60,215 nt of DNA from Chloroflexota bacterium. Its GTDB lineage: Bacteria > Chloroflexota > Anaerolineae > Anaerolineales > Anaerolineaceae. The stretch's first letter is position 1, and the number at the start of each line of letters is the position of its first letter. The position numbers were made by a program, and so were the translations under genes. Of this stretch, positions 52,167-60,215 are shown piece after piece. The stretch is taken from contig JAEKNU010000022.1 in NCBI GenBank assembly GCA_016838895.1, positions 1 through 60,215 of the forward strand, read 5' to 3'. The notes beneath the pieces are model-generated. The model made no database searches. It saw nothing but the letters and a program-made list of their open reading frames with translations, and had not been told where the DNA came from.

Positions 52167-53171
52167 ATGACAACAATTAATGATGTAGCAAAATTGGCAA
52201 AAGTATCCAATGCAACGGTATCTCATGTGATTAATAAAACACGCAAGGTGAACCCTGAGACGATTGAAAAAGTAGAATGGGCAATCCGTGAATTGAATTA
52301 TCAACCCAATGCAATGGCGCGGGGTCTGAAAACAGGAAACAGTAAATTAATAGGTGTGCTGAATTATTACAGCGTAGATGTATACTTTGCTGAAGTATTA
52401 ACCAGTCTAGAGGCAGCAGCCCATGATGCTGGTTATAGTGTGCTGCTGCGTCATACCGAACGCGATTGCGAAAATCAAGGGGATGCCATTTCAGAATGGA
52501 TGAATAAGAATATTGATGGACTGATTATCAATTCTCCGCTAATTGATGATCAGTTTCATGATTTGATAGAAAAATTAAACTGTCCATGTGTTTTGCTGCA
52601 TGTTGATGATCCTTTATTCAAAGGCGATATTATTCGAGGTAATGATCAAGACATTACTGAAGAAGCAGTAAACTATTTGATTGGACTTGGGCATGAGCGC
52701 GTTGCCTGTATCGCGGGTATCACCTATGATTATCATACTGCTGCTCAAAGACGGGCAGGTTATGAAAAAGCATTGCAAGGGGCGAACATACCCATTAACA
52801 ATGAATGGTTTGTATCAACCGAATATGGTGTTGATGAAGGATACCAGCAATGCAAGTCCTTAATGAGTTTAACGAATCCTCCTACCGCCATATTCACGTA
52901 TTCAGATCTTTTGGCAATTGGTGCAATGCGCGCAGTGGTTGATTCAGGATTGCATATCCCAAAGGATGTATCAATCATTGGATTTGATGATATTCAATTG
53001 GCAGAATATTGTATCCCGCGCCTGACAACAATCTATCAGGATAAAAAACGCATCGGAGAGCTTGCTATTGAACTGATCCTGAAGCGCATCGAAAATCCTG
53101 ACGTACCGCCATCTCAAATAATTTTGCCAATGGATCTGGTCGTCAGGGAGTCTAGTGGACCGCTGCAGTAA
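52167..53171 (+). CDS. LacI-family repressor linked to the MATE gene
   Basis: 334 residues. HTH TINDVAKLAKVSNATVSHVIN, hinge NAMARGLKTG, then the ligand domain (LIGVLNYYSVDVYFAEV, SIIGFDDIQLAEYCIPRLT). It is the second gene of the operon behind the CGTTTACGTAAACG operator. From 53172 to 53490 there is no further gene; only a possible promoter for the CBS protein. Confidence 0.93.
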   Translation: MTTINDVAKLAKVSNATVSHVINKTRKVNPETIEKVEWAIRELNYQPNAMARGLKTGNSKLIGVLNYYSVDVYFAEVLTSLEAAAHDAGYSVLLRHTERDCENQGDAISEWMNKNIDGLIINSPLIDDQFHDLIEKLNCPCVLLHVDDPLFKGDIIRGNDQDITEEAVNYLIGLGHERVACIAGITYDYHTAAQRRAGYEKALQGANIPINNEWFVSTEYGVDEGYQQCKSLMSLTNPPTAIFTYSDLLAIGAMRAVVDSGLHIPKDVSIIGFDDIQLAEYCIPRLTTIYQDKKRIGELAIELILKRIENPDVPPSQIILPMDLVVRESSGPLQ

Positions 53172-53490
53172 AGTATATTGCCAAAGAAGCGAGTTTTAAT
53201 GCATGTATACTTTCATTAATAATGAAGATATCAGCATGTTTACGCCTGTATAGATCATTTTCCATGGTTCAGAATCATTTCAATTTTCGGTTTTCATTGT
53301 TTATATAAATAAAGCATCCTTTTAGGATTTAAAAGCAGGAATAACTCAATGTTGGACGAGGGAAGTAAGGATAGGACACTTCGTAGTAAATAATGAGGTC
53401 AAATAAAAGGGGGATGCGTGATTTATTTCAAATCATTTGGTATACAATATGGATAGAGATACGTCTACTATTTATATAAAGGAGATAACC

Positions 53491-54135
53491 ATGTTTGTAG
53501 GTTCCCGTATGAAAACGCCTGTGATAACGATCAGCCCGAAAACATCATTGGATGAAGCGTTATCTATTATGACAAAAGAGCATATACGTCGTTTGCCAGT
53601 CGTCAACGAAGCCGGCACCCTTATTGGTATTGTTACCGAACTGGAACTGATGAAAGCTTCTCCTTCAGGGGCCACTACGTTAAGCGTGTGGGAAATCAAA
53701 TCATTATTGAGTGCTTATCCGGTTGAAAAGATTATGACAACAAGTGTTGTCACTGTAACGGAAGATACGCCCATCGAAGAAGCTGCCCGTATCATGGCCG
53801 ATAACGAAATTGGTGGTATTCCGGTTGTACGCAAATCAGAGGTGGTTGGTTTTATTACAGAAACGGATATCTTCAAAGCCTTCTTGGAAGTATTCGGTGC
53901 CCGTGATAGCGGCATCCGATTGACGATTGAATTAACCAAAAAACCAGGCACATTGTCAACTGTGACCAAAGCCATCTCCGAGCTGGGCGGGAACATATTA
54001 TTGTTAGGCTCCTTCCTGAGCGAGGATACGGATACTGCGCAACTGGTATTGAAGGTTGACGGGGTAAAGGAAGATGAGCTGGTAAAAGCCATTGAACCGT
54101 ATTGTGCGAAAATTGCCGATGTAAGAATGATATAA
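53491..54135 (+). CDS. CBS-pair and ACT domain protein (AcuB-like)
   Basis: 214 residues from the ATG at 53491 with AAAGGAG upstream; 18 extra residues before it lack a ribosome site. Two CBS motifs (MKTPVITISPKTSLDEALSI and IMTTSVVTVTEDTPIEEAAR, first residues shown) bind an adenine nucleotide. The C-terminal ~70 residues are an ACT domain (RLTIELTKKPGTLSTVTKAI). Probably a small-molecule sensor; the partner is unknown. Confidence 0.9.
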   Translation: MFVGSRMKTPVITISPKTSLDEALSIMTKEHIRRLPVVNEAGTLIGIVTELELMKASPSGATTLSVWEIKSLLSAYPVEKIMTTSVVTVTEDTPIEEAARIMADNEIGGIPVVRKSEVVGFITETDIFKAFLEVFGARDSGIRLTIELTKKPGTLSTVTKAISELGGNILLLGSFLSEDTDTAQLVLKVDGVKEDELVKAIEPYCAKIADVRMI

Positions 54136-54144
54136 AAGTAAATT

Positions 54145-54174
54145 AAAAGCCTATTCTTACAAATAGGCTTTTTT
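54145..54174. terminator. Terminator shared by CBS protein and BNR lipoprotein genes
   Basis: AAAAGCCTATT and AATAGGCTTTTTT pair around CTTACA. It lies between two converging genes. Confidence 0.88.
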
Positions 54175-54180
54175 GATACT

Positions 54181-55665
54181 CTATTTATATGGCTCTAGCC
54201 AATAATCTTGCAAATTACCTTCGGCAGTCCATCCGCTGCCGTTTTCAATTGTTCGATTTTCGATTTTCCAGAATACCAATCCATTATTACATTCAGGACC
54301 TTCAATAATTTTTACGATCATACCAGGATAAACCTGACCGGCCTGTTCAGCATTGGTTTCAGGTCTAATCCGAACCCGATTGGGCGGATCATCCACTTTA
54401 CCAACCACAAATGCATAATCGCCGGTTTTTAATTGTGTCCAACCATGCGTGCAATCATATGGTGTAGGGGTTTCGGTATCATAAGCGATATGGTCCTGAC
54501 GGGTGGTAAATGCCCCTGCGTTCCATGTGCCAATATACATAATATCTGCCAAAAATGGATCAAGTACAGGTGAACCGATCGGACCATTTCCAGCGCCAAA
54601 ATTAATGCCATTATTGTATAAATACCAATGTATTCCTCCATCATCGCTACGGAATAAATAGTCACGGCTATTCAGCGCATAGAGGGTATCAGGGAAATCC
54701 GGATTGATTTGAATGTGATTGATGTTGAATAGATTTCCATCTAAATCATTATCCAATCCTGAATTCATTTTTTGCCAGGAGTTCCCACCATCAATAGATT
54801 TGAATATGCCATAACCAGCCAGATAAATTGTTTCAGGGTCAATGGGATTGATGGCAATATCATATATCCAGGTCGGTGTTTCCTGTTTCATAGATTTGGT
54901 TTGGATGAACAAATCATAATTGGTTTGATTCCAGGATTCACCATTATCTTTACTTTTGAACAATCCTTGTTGCATGGTGCCGACATATTGTATTTTTGGA
55001 GAAAATGGATCAAAGGCAATTGCATTTATGCTAATATCTTTGAACTTCTCGCTGACAAATGTCCAGCTTTTTCCCTGGTTGATGCTGCGAAATAAACCGG
55101 ATTCCGTACCGATATAAAGGATATCCGAATCGGATGGGTTGAATTCCATGGTTAATATTTTGAATGTTGTTAATCCATTATTCGCAGGTTGCCAATTCAG
55201 ACCGTTATCGATGCTTTTTATCAAGCCATGATTGTATATGCTTGCAAATATCGTTTTCGGATTATCAGGGTTTACCATGATCTTGTTGATGGTATCCTCT
55301 TCTCCGGCTTCATAGGTATAAGATATTTGCCAATTTTCTCCACCTGTTTCACTACGAAAGATAGTGGATTGACTACCTGCATACAATACGGTTGGATTGA
55401 CAGGGTCAACCGCTAGTGCACCGATATATTGATCCGATGCCCCCAAGGCTCTCCATAAAACAGCTTTGGTTGGTTTAAATGTGGGTGAGGGTGAATACGT
55501 TATTGTTGGTGCTTCGCTCGGCACCTGTATTGTTGCTGCAGCAGTGCTTATTTCTTCCTGCTGTGATGTTGGTGACGGCAGGTATTGCGGTATGCATGAA
55601 GTAAAAAGAAGTGACAAAGTCAGAAAGAAATAGAATATGTGATTTTGAGGTTGTTTTATTATCAT
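54181..55665 (-). CDS. Lipoprotein with BNR/sortilin-type propeller and SH3-like C-terminus
   Basis: 494 residues. Lipobox LLFTSC. Thr/Pro-rich tether (residues 35-70), then seven or so BNR blades with the usual S/D-x-D-x-G-x-x-W pattern (RSETGGENWQIS, KSIDNGLNWQPA, RSINQGKSWTFV, KSKDNGESWNQT, KSIDGGNSWQKM, RSDDGGIHWYLY). The last ~85 residues (YAFVVGKVDDPPNRVRIRP..PGMIVKIIEGP) form an SH3-like domain. Surface protein of unknown ligand. Confidence 0.85.
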   Translation of the reverse strand: MIIKQPQNHIFYFFLTLSLLFTSCIPQYLPSPTSQQEEISTAAATIQVPSEAPTITYSPSPTFKPTKAVLWRALGASDQYIGALAVDPVNPTVLYAGSQSTIFRSETGGENWQISYTYEAGEEDTINKIMVNPDNPKTIFASIYNHGLIKSIDNGLNWQPANNGLTTFKILTMEFNPSDSDILYIGTESGLFRSINQGKSWTFVSEKFKDISINAIAFDPFSPKIQYVGTMQQGLFKSKDNGESWNQTNYDLFIQTKSMKQETPTWIYDIAINPIDPETIYLAGYGIFKSIDGGNSWQKMNSGLDNDLDGNLFNINHIQINPDFPDTLYALNSRDYLFRSDDGGIHWYLYNNGINFGAGNGPIGSPVLDPFLADIMYIGTWNAGAFTTRQDHIAYDTETPTPYDCTHGWTQLKTGDYAFVVGKVDDPPNRVRIRPETNAEQAGQVYPGMIVKIIEGPECNNGLVFWKIENRTIENGSGWTAEGNLQDYWLEPYK

Positions 55666-55730
55666 ATTGGTTGCTTATGAATATCCATTGATTTTATAAA
55701 GGGCATTTCATCAAAATTGACTATGAATAA

Positions 55731-56017
55731 TTATATGTGAACTTTGAGATGTGTGGGGTGAAAAAATCTCTCTGCGTTCTGTGATATAAAAAAAGTATTG
55801 GTCTGTGGAATTCGAAAGCCTTCGAAATCCACTATATTTCGCCTTGGTATTGGGGATTGTTTCTCAATTCTCCCGTTCCCATCTGATGAACCTACGTACA
55901 TCGTGCAGCCAGATGCGGGCAACGGCATCAATGGCGTCGGCCAGGGAAATCAGGCTCATCTCACGGAAGGTCATGCTGTGGGGTAATTGCAGGGTGTTGC
56001 GGTCGAGCTTGTCTTGA
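55731..56017 (-). pseudogene. Unidentified decayed coding fragment
   Basis: The minus strand reads LDRNTLQLPHSMTFREMSL, then SLADAIDAVARIWLHDVRRF, and runs to a stop within EREN. A shifted frame continues to 55731. It has protein-like composition but no recognised family and at least one frame break. It lies directly left of the decayed RHS segment. Confidence 0.3.
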
Positions 56018-56019
56018 TG

Positions 56020-56191
56020 AGTGTTTCAGGCACGGATGTAAGCAGCTTTATTTATAACGACCTGGGGGACAGATATACCCTTAACGGGCATAAGCCAGCA
56101 GATTGTCAATGGCGCAACCACCACTTACCAGCTTGACCTTGCAGCCGGATTGGTAAATGTCCTGACTGACGGCGAGAACACCTATCTGTAG
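56020..56191 (+). pseudogene. RHS/YD-repeat gene remnant, left part
   Basis: Encodes VSSFIYNDLGDRYTLNG and, after a frameshift, IVNGATTTYQLDLAAGLVNV followed by LTDGENTYL and a TAG where RHS proteins have YG. These are the repeats just upstream of an RHS core. The matching right part lies at 58086, after an insertion of about 1.9 kb. Confidence 0.75.
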
Positions 56192-56210
56192 GGAAATCCT
56201 TTCCCTACAG
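56186..56210. repeat. Perfect hairpin at the RHS break point
   Basis: CTGTAGGGAAA and TTTCCCTACAG are exact complements around a TCC loop. The left arm overlaps the RHS codons at which homology to RHS ends, so it may mark the end of the inserted segment. Confidence 0.6.
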
Positions 56211-56339
56211 GCACTATCAGAAAAAAGATTGTAGGCCCGCCCGAAGCATCTATAAAAAATGCAGCTCCAAAAAAACTTTACTTAAGGTATACGATATAGT
56301 AAAATATGAACGTAATAGGTATAAAAGGAGTAAATATGT

Positions 56340-56918
56340 ATGGCTGGTTTGGGAAATAAAAAAAGAAACGAATTGCTTGAAACAGGGAAGCAATTGTTTT
56401 TAAAACATGGCGTTAAACGGATTTCTGTAGAAGAGATTTGTAGTGTGGCAAACGTAAGCAAAGCAACTTTTTACAAATATTTTAAAAATAAAGATGAATT
56501 GCTAAGGACAATCAGAGACAATCTGATGGACATCGGCTTTTCAAAATTTGATGAAATAAATAAACTCGAATTACGGTATTCACAAAAAGTTAATTTGATG
56601 TCAAAGTGGCGGATAGAATTCTTCAAAAGCATCCAGGGAGAGTTCTTAGATGAGATAATCGAGAAGAGCGAATTTAAAAGAGAATATTTGACGCGATTCA
56701 TTCAAAACATCAAAATAGCTCAAGAAAATGGTGAGATAAGAAAAGAAGTCTCCCCAGAACTTATTGCCCTAGTTACAGAAAAACTGAGAGAAATTACATT
56801 GCAGGAAAACTGGAAGGATATATACAACGACTACGCAACTTATCAGGATGAAATGAGAACACTGCTATTCTTTGGGATGCTTACCGACGAAAATAGAAAT
56901 GAAGGAGATGTGAAATGA
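56340..56918 (+). CDS. TetR-family regulator
   Basis: 192 residues. The ATG at 56340 has AAAGGAG ten bases upstream; the ATG at 56336 is out of frame. HTH: LFLKHGVKRISVEEICSVAN..SKATFYKYFKNKDEL (first 20 residues shown), the typical TetR pattern. The C-terminal ligand domain is divergent. It overlaps the hydrolase gene by four bases (ATGA), so the pair forms one operon and the hydrolase is its likely target. The codon use is AT-rich compared with the flanking RHS remnants, consistent with insertion. Confidence 0.92.
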   Translation: MAGLGNKKRNELLETGKQLFLKHGVKRISVEEICSVANVSKATFYKYFKNKDELLRTIRDNLMDIGFSKFDEINKLELRYSQKVNLMSKWRIEFFKSIQGEFLDEIIEKSEFKREYLTRFIQNIKIAQENGEIRKEVSPELIALVTEKLREITLQENWKDIYNDYATYQDEMRTLLFFGMLTDENRNEGDVK

Positions 56919-57940
56919 TTGTACTACAAATACTTGGCTCACTTATCGGACTGATAATATTATACTTAATCGTTATAATATTTTTCCCTGTAATGAAGGT
57001 GGCACCGCAGCCAATGAAAACGAGCACAACAAAGAAAGAAGCACCAGAAAACAGAGAAGATATTGAATATTATGTTGATGACATCATGGTATCCGGATGG
57101 TACTACACACCGACAAAAAATGCGAATCACGCCTGTGTTATTTTTAGCCACGGCCTGTGCGGCACTAAGGACATGGAGCTTGAAAAATACGCCATCAAGT
57201 TTACTAATGAAGGATATGCAGTATTGCTGTATGATTATCGTTATTTTGGGGAGAGTGGAGGAGAGCCGAGACAATTATTTGGCGGCACCTATCAATATGA
57301 TGATCTGAAAGGTGCCATAAAATATGCCAGGTCCCGCGATGATGTCGATGAAGATAAGATATTTCTATGGGGAACTTCAGCTGGCGCGGGATATGGCGTA
57401 AGCATTGCAAGTGAAGATGATAAAATAGCCGGTGTAATAGCCCAGTGTGGTGCGTATGACCATAAAGAGGATAATCAAATGTACTTTGATAGGCTGGGCA
57501 TAGCATATTACTTAAAGTTGTTCATTCATGGACAAAGAGATAAAGGAAGATCGCGGTTTGGGCTTTCCGTGCATAAATTCCCTGCATACGGCAAAGAGGG
57601 AACAATTGCAGTGATGGCTGGCATGGGAATATATGAGGGAATCCAAAGACTGGCAGAAAATTCGACTACGTTTAAAAATGAGCTTTGCGGAAGAGTAGCG
57701 TTACTTCCACATGCACCAGATTCTACTAAAAGAGCGCTTGAGGGCAAGTGCAAAGTAATGGTACTTGTTTGCAAAAACGATATGCTGGTATCACCAAAAA
57801 CACACATTAGAATGGTCGAAAACCTTGGCGAACGGGCAGTAGTTAAAAAATATGACAGCGGACACTTTGACATTTACTTTGGTGATTTATTTGAAAAGGC
57901 GACAAATGATCAGCTTGATTTTTTCGGAAATTGTATTTAG
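56915..57940 (+). CDS. Membrane-anchored alpha/beta hydrolase
   Basis: 341 residues. One N-terminal membrane segment (residues 3-27). Then a serine hydrolase fold: VIFSHGLCGTKDMEL (oxyanion HG), VLLYDYRYFGESGG, nucleophile FLWGTSAGAGYGVS (GxSxG), late Asp near VCKNDMLVSP and His in YDSGHFDIY, giving a complete triad. Similar to dienelactone-hydrolase-like/acetyl-xylan-esterase-like proteins in clostridia. Overlaps the TetR gene. Confidence 0.88.
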   Translation: MIVLQILGSLIGLIILYLIVIIFFPVMKVAPQPMKTSTTKKEAPENREDIEYYVDDIMVSGWYYTPTKNANHACVIFSHGLCGTKDMELEKYAIKFTNEGYAVLLYDYRYFGESGGEPRQLFGGTYQYDDLKGAIKYARSRDDVDEDKIFLWGTSAGAGYGVSIASEDDKIAGVIAQCGAYDHKEDNQMYFDRLGIAYYLKLFIHGQRDKGRSRFGLSVHKFPAYGKEGTIAVMAGMGIYEGIQRLAENSTTFKNELCGRVALLPHAPDSTKRALEGKCKVMVLVCKNDMLVSPKTHIRMVENLGERAVVKKYDSGHFDIYFGDLFEKATNDQLDFFGNCI

Positions 57941-58085
57941 GGTGGTTCTGGTGCAGCGTGTCCAGTAAAGCTGAATTAAGAATGTTGGTGAAAGTCCAAC
58001 CTCAGTAATCGTCAGTGGACTGAGTCGCGAATTTCGGTGTAAGTGGCAATAAGCATCCTTTTGCTCATTGCCACTTGCCCAGAGC

Positions 58086-58241
58086 TTGATGCCATATAGC
58101 GAGGAAATGGAGAGCTGTGGGGAAAGTACAGCCAACTTCGGCTACAATGGCCAGAAATACGACACCCAAACAGGCTTGTTATTCCTGCGCGCTCGCTATT
58201 ATTCGCCGGGGTCGGGGCGGTTTGTGAGCCATGCAACCTGA
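58086..58241 (+). pseudogene. RHS core remnant, right part
   Basis: Encodes LMPYSEEMESCGESTANFG and then YNGQKYDTQTGLLFLRARYY, SPGSGRFVSHAT, stop. This is the RHS-associated core up to GRFVS, without DPSG or a tip. It is a different RHS subfamily from the array at 1-19230 (FLRARYY instead of YYYNARYY). The stretch 57941-58085 holds no gene. Confidence 0.8.
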
Positions 58242-58339
58242 GAATCATGCAGATTGCCAGATTATTTGTCAAGCTCTCAAAAACTTTATCAGTAATAAAT
58301 AGACAAGTTAAGTTTTTAACATCAGATGCAACCTCAAAA

Positions 58340-58431
58340 AGTGTTATGGTATTAAGTACCTCATGAGATCGTTGGCGGTGTTGTACTTCATCATCCAATC
58401 TTCTGTTAGATCCTCTGCCTGATGTCGATTA
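58340..58431 (-). pseudogene. IS3-type transposase C-terminal remnant
   Basis: The minus strand reads NRHQAEDLTEDWMMKYN, and after a one-base shift RQRSHEVLNTITLFEVA. This resembles the end of IS3-family OrfB integrases (W-x-x-x-YN-x-x-R-x-H-x-x-L). No inverted repeats or upstream transposase sequence remain. Confidence 0.5.
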
Positions 58432-60051
58432 TCAGGGCGTTTCAAGTTCTCTCCGATTTTCTATGGGATTGAAGTAGATTGATTTTTCTTCTTCACTGAG
58501 TCGATAAACAGATAAAATCTTTGCATGATCTACTTTCACAGTGTAAACTTCATTTTTATATGGATATGGTTCCGCAATCATATAATAATTTCCGATGAAA
58601 TAATCAGTATTATCTTCTGGAGCAATTGCTTGAATATGATTTGCTTCTTCCTGTGCCAGAATTTTTAGAGCGAATTGCCCTGGTGGCGTTTCTACGAGTA
58701 TCTGAATATGTGCACTATCATCCATATTAAGTATGGCTTCAATGCCTTCACGGTAAGCCAATCCCCAGAAATCCAGCATGTAATGTTGTTGAATCGTTTG
58801 CATATCTTTCCCGGCGAATTGATTAAAGTGAATATTCTGGTAGGGATGATTTTTCACCATCCATAGACATACTGGAAGCATACCGATTAATAGAATGATA
58901 CTTGCCAATCCGAGAGACATTGTTTTGGTTAAACGGTTATTAAGCTGTTGCCAGGCCCATTGCAAGCCCTTGATAGAAATTAAAAGAAACGCGGGGTAAA
59001 CAAAAAACATTTGACGCCAGGCATCGTATAAATATGAATGCAGTAAAATCACAGTTAGCAGGGGCATAAAAAATGCCAGAAGGATCAGGACTTCATCGCG
59101 CCGTTCCAATGAGATTTCTTTTTTAATCCAGTTTTTTTGATTGTAAATAATATTGAATAAGCCCGGTATGAAAGCGATTAGGTAAAGTAAGGGGGTTGAA
59201 ATAGCAATCCAGACAGGGATATAGAACCATGGCATGTTAAAGGAACTGATTATATTCCCCATAAAGAGCATGTTGATACCATTGGGGTGCTTGCTCATCA
59301 ATTCAAAAGCTGATAAAAAACCTTGCCATGGCTCAGTCCACAAAGCAGGCCAGAAGAGAATGACAAATCCTGTTGTGACGATTAGATACAACATACTGGA
59401 GATAATGACTGCTTTCCAATTTATACGTTGGTTAACCATTTCAATGCCTAGACCAAGTAAGGTAAATGCGGGAATGATAATGGCAGGCAGGCGAATCGTA
59501 ATTGCAGCAGCAGTGATGAGTGCATGAAAAAGACCACGCCAAATTGTTTGTTTATCCAGAAACCACACCATGGACAAAATGCTCATACAATAAAGGACCA
59601 AAAAAGGGATGTCTTTTGAATTGTAAAATGAATTCGCAAAAATTCTCGGAGAGATGACAAGAAAAACAGTCCCGATCAAGGCCAGCACATTGTGTTTAGT
59701 GATCCGTCTGGCAAGTAAGTAAAAGAATATACAGCAGACAAAAAAAGCAATGAAAGTCCACAAATGGCGAGAAAGATACATTTGTTGCGTATTTGACCTA
59801 TCTCGCACTGCATATAGAAAAATCTCAAATGATGGGCCGTACCAACGATTTCGTATTTCTAATAATTCAGGATTTCCCCTGACTGCATATTTCGCGTTCA
59901 GTTGGCCAATATACACTTGTTCAGGTTCATCCCAACTCATACCGTAGTCTGAACAAATCATAAAACCTAAAACAAATAAGCAAAGAAAGAATATGATCGC
60001 TGCCCAAGTTGCTATGTCTATTTTCTTGTTCAATTGTGAGAACCATTTCAT
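58432..60051 (-). CDS. ArnT/PMT-like membrane glycosyltransferase (GT39/83 type)
   Basis: 539 residues, about 11-12 membrane segments. The first periplasmic loop holds the DE pair (YGMSWDEPEQVYIGQL) used by polyprenyl-phosphate sugar transferases. ISPRIFANSFYNSKDIPFL is a further family signature. The C-terminal ~120 residues are soluble and extracytoplasmic. It likely transfers a sugar from a lipid carrier onto a cell-surface acceptor. The final 164 bases (60052-60215) show no gene. Confidence 0.85.
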   Translation of the reverse strand: MKWFSQLNKKIDIATWAAIIFFLCLFVLGFMICSDYGMSWDEPEQVYIGQLNAKYAVRGNPELLEIRNRWYGPSFEIFLYAVRDRSNTQQMYLSRHLWTFIAFFVCCIFFYLLARRITKHNVLALIGTVFLVISPRIFANSFYNSKDIPFLVLYCMSILSMVWFLDKQTIWRGLFHALITAAAITIRLPAIIIPAFTLLGLGIEMVNQRINWKAVIISSMLYLIVTTGFVILFWPALWTEPWQGFLSAFELMSKHPNGINMLFMGNIISSFNMPWFYIPVWIAISTPLLYLIAFIPGLFNIIYNQKNWIKKEISLERRDEVLILLAFFMPLLTVILLHSYLYDAWRQMFFVYPAFLLISIKGLQWAWQQLNNRLTKTMSLGLASIILLIGMLPVCLWMVKNHPYQNIHFNQFAGKDMQTIQQHYMLDFWGLAYREGIEAILNMDDSAHIQILVETPPGQFALKILAQEEANHIQAIAPEDNTDYFIGNYYMIAEPYPYKNEVYTVKVDHAKILSVYRLSEEEKSIYFNPIENRRELETP

Positions 60052-60215
60052 ATATTCTTATTTCCTTACCATGTATATTGCCTGTAATTTGGAAAAAATT
60101 GGTGGGGGGAAAGCCTATTGGACAAATTATTTTATATACTTTTTTGGATATTTTATCATAATTTGTTTGCCCACATTATGGCTTGATTAACGACTCATAC
60201 CTGTTCTTTCGTTGA

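Noticed and set aside
57960..58080. GGTGAAAGTCCAACC-like stretch as group II intron or riboswitch
   Set aside because: The string is only vaguely similar; no domain V, no reverse transcriptase and no matching riboswitch core were found.

Overview
The window looks like a chromosomal segment of a Chloroflexota bacterium, probably Anaerolineae. This is an inference from the Thr/Pro-rich linkers in RHS proteins, the many Cys-anchored lipoproteins, the COG3903-type STAND regulator and the LacI/GH65 sugar genes; no rRNA or other phylogenetic marker is present. Nothing in the window is a complete phage, plasmid or CRISPR locus.

Positions 1-19230 form a dense plus-strand array of orphan RHS cassettes. 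Seven truncated but nearly identical RHS core segments, each ending in the DPSG motif, are followed by different C-terminal tips, and each tip by a small gene that is probably its immunity partner. One tip is clearly a barnase/RNase Sa-type ribonuclease with a barstar gene directly behind it. Four tips look like alpha/beta-hydrolase domains, and all four are followed by a Cys-anchored lipoprotein of about 400-430 aa with a propeller-like look. One Gly-rich tip is followed by a multi-pass membrane protein, and one unassigned tip by a single-anchor protein. An eighth, truncated core ends the array. Five cassette borders carry, antisense to the RHS genes, the 3' half of a tRNA-Gly(UCC) gene (anticodon loop to acceptor end), four of them with its terminator. 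This repeated tRNA-half/RHS-tip/partner unit is the most unusual structure in the window.

Positions 19215-24801 hold housekeeping genes: a CPA1-type Na+/H+ antiporter interrupted by a one-base homopolymer frameshift, proBA on the minus strand, and a divergent HxlR regulator/NAD(P)-binding oxidoreductase pair.

Positions 24847-41912 look like an alpha-glucan utilisation locus. On the minus strand are a LacI regulator, two GH65 phosphorylases and beta-phosphoglucomutase. On the plus strand are an ABC sugar-binding lipoprotein, two permeases, a secreted GH87-like (alpha-1,3-glucanase-like) lipoprotein and a LacI-like sensor without HTH. A frameshifted STAND/TPR regulator lies between the two arms. 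Three copies of the palindrome GTTGAACGTTCAAC tie lacI, the GH65 operon and the transporter into one regulon. The likely flow is extracellular cleavage, import, phosphorolysis to beta-glucose 1-phosphate and conversion to glucose 6-phosphate.

Positions 42000-60215 contain a large secreted nuclease with lamin-tail domains, an NrdG-like radical SAM protein, hemolysin III, small membrane proteins, a MATE transporter with its own LacI regulator and operator, a CBS-ACT protein, a BNR-repeat/SH3-like lipoprotein, a second decayed RHS gene split by a TetR/hydrolase pair, an IS3-type transposase remnant and an ArnT/PMT-like glycosyltransferase.
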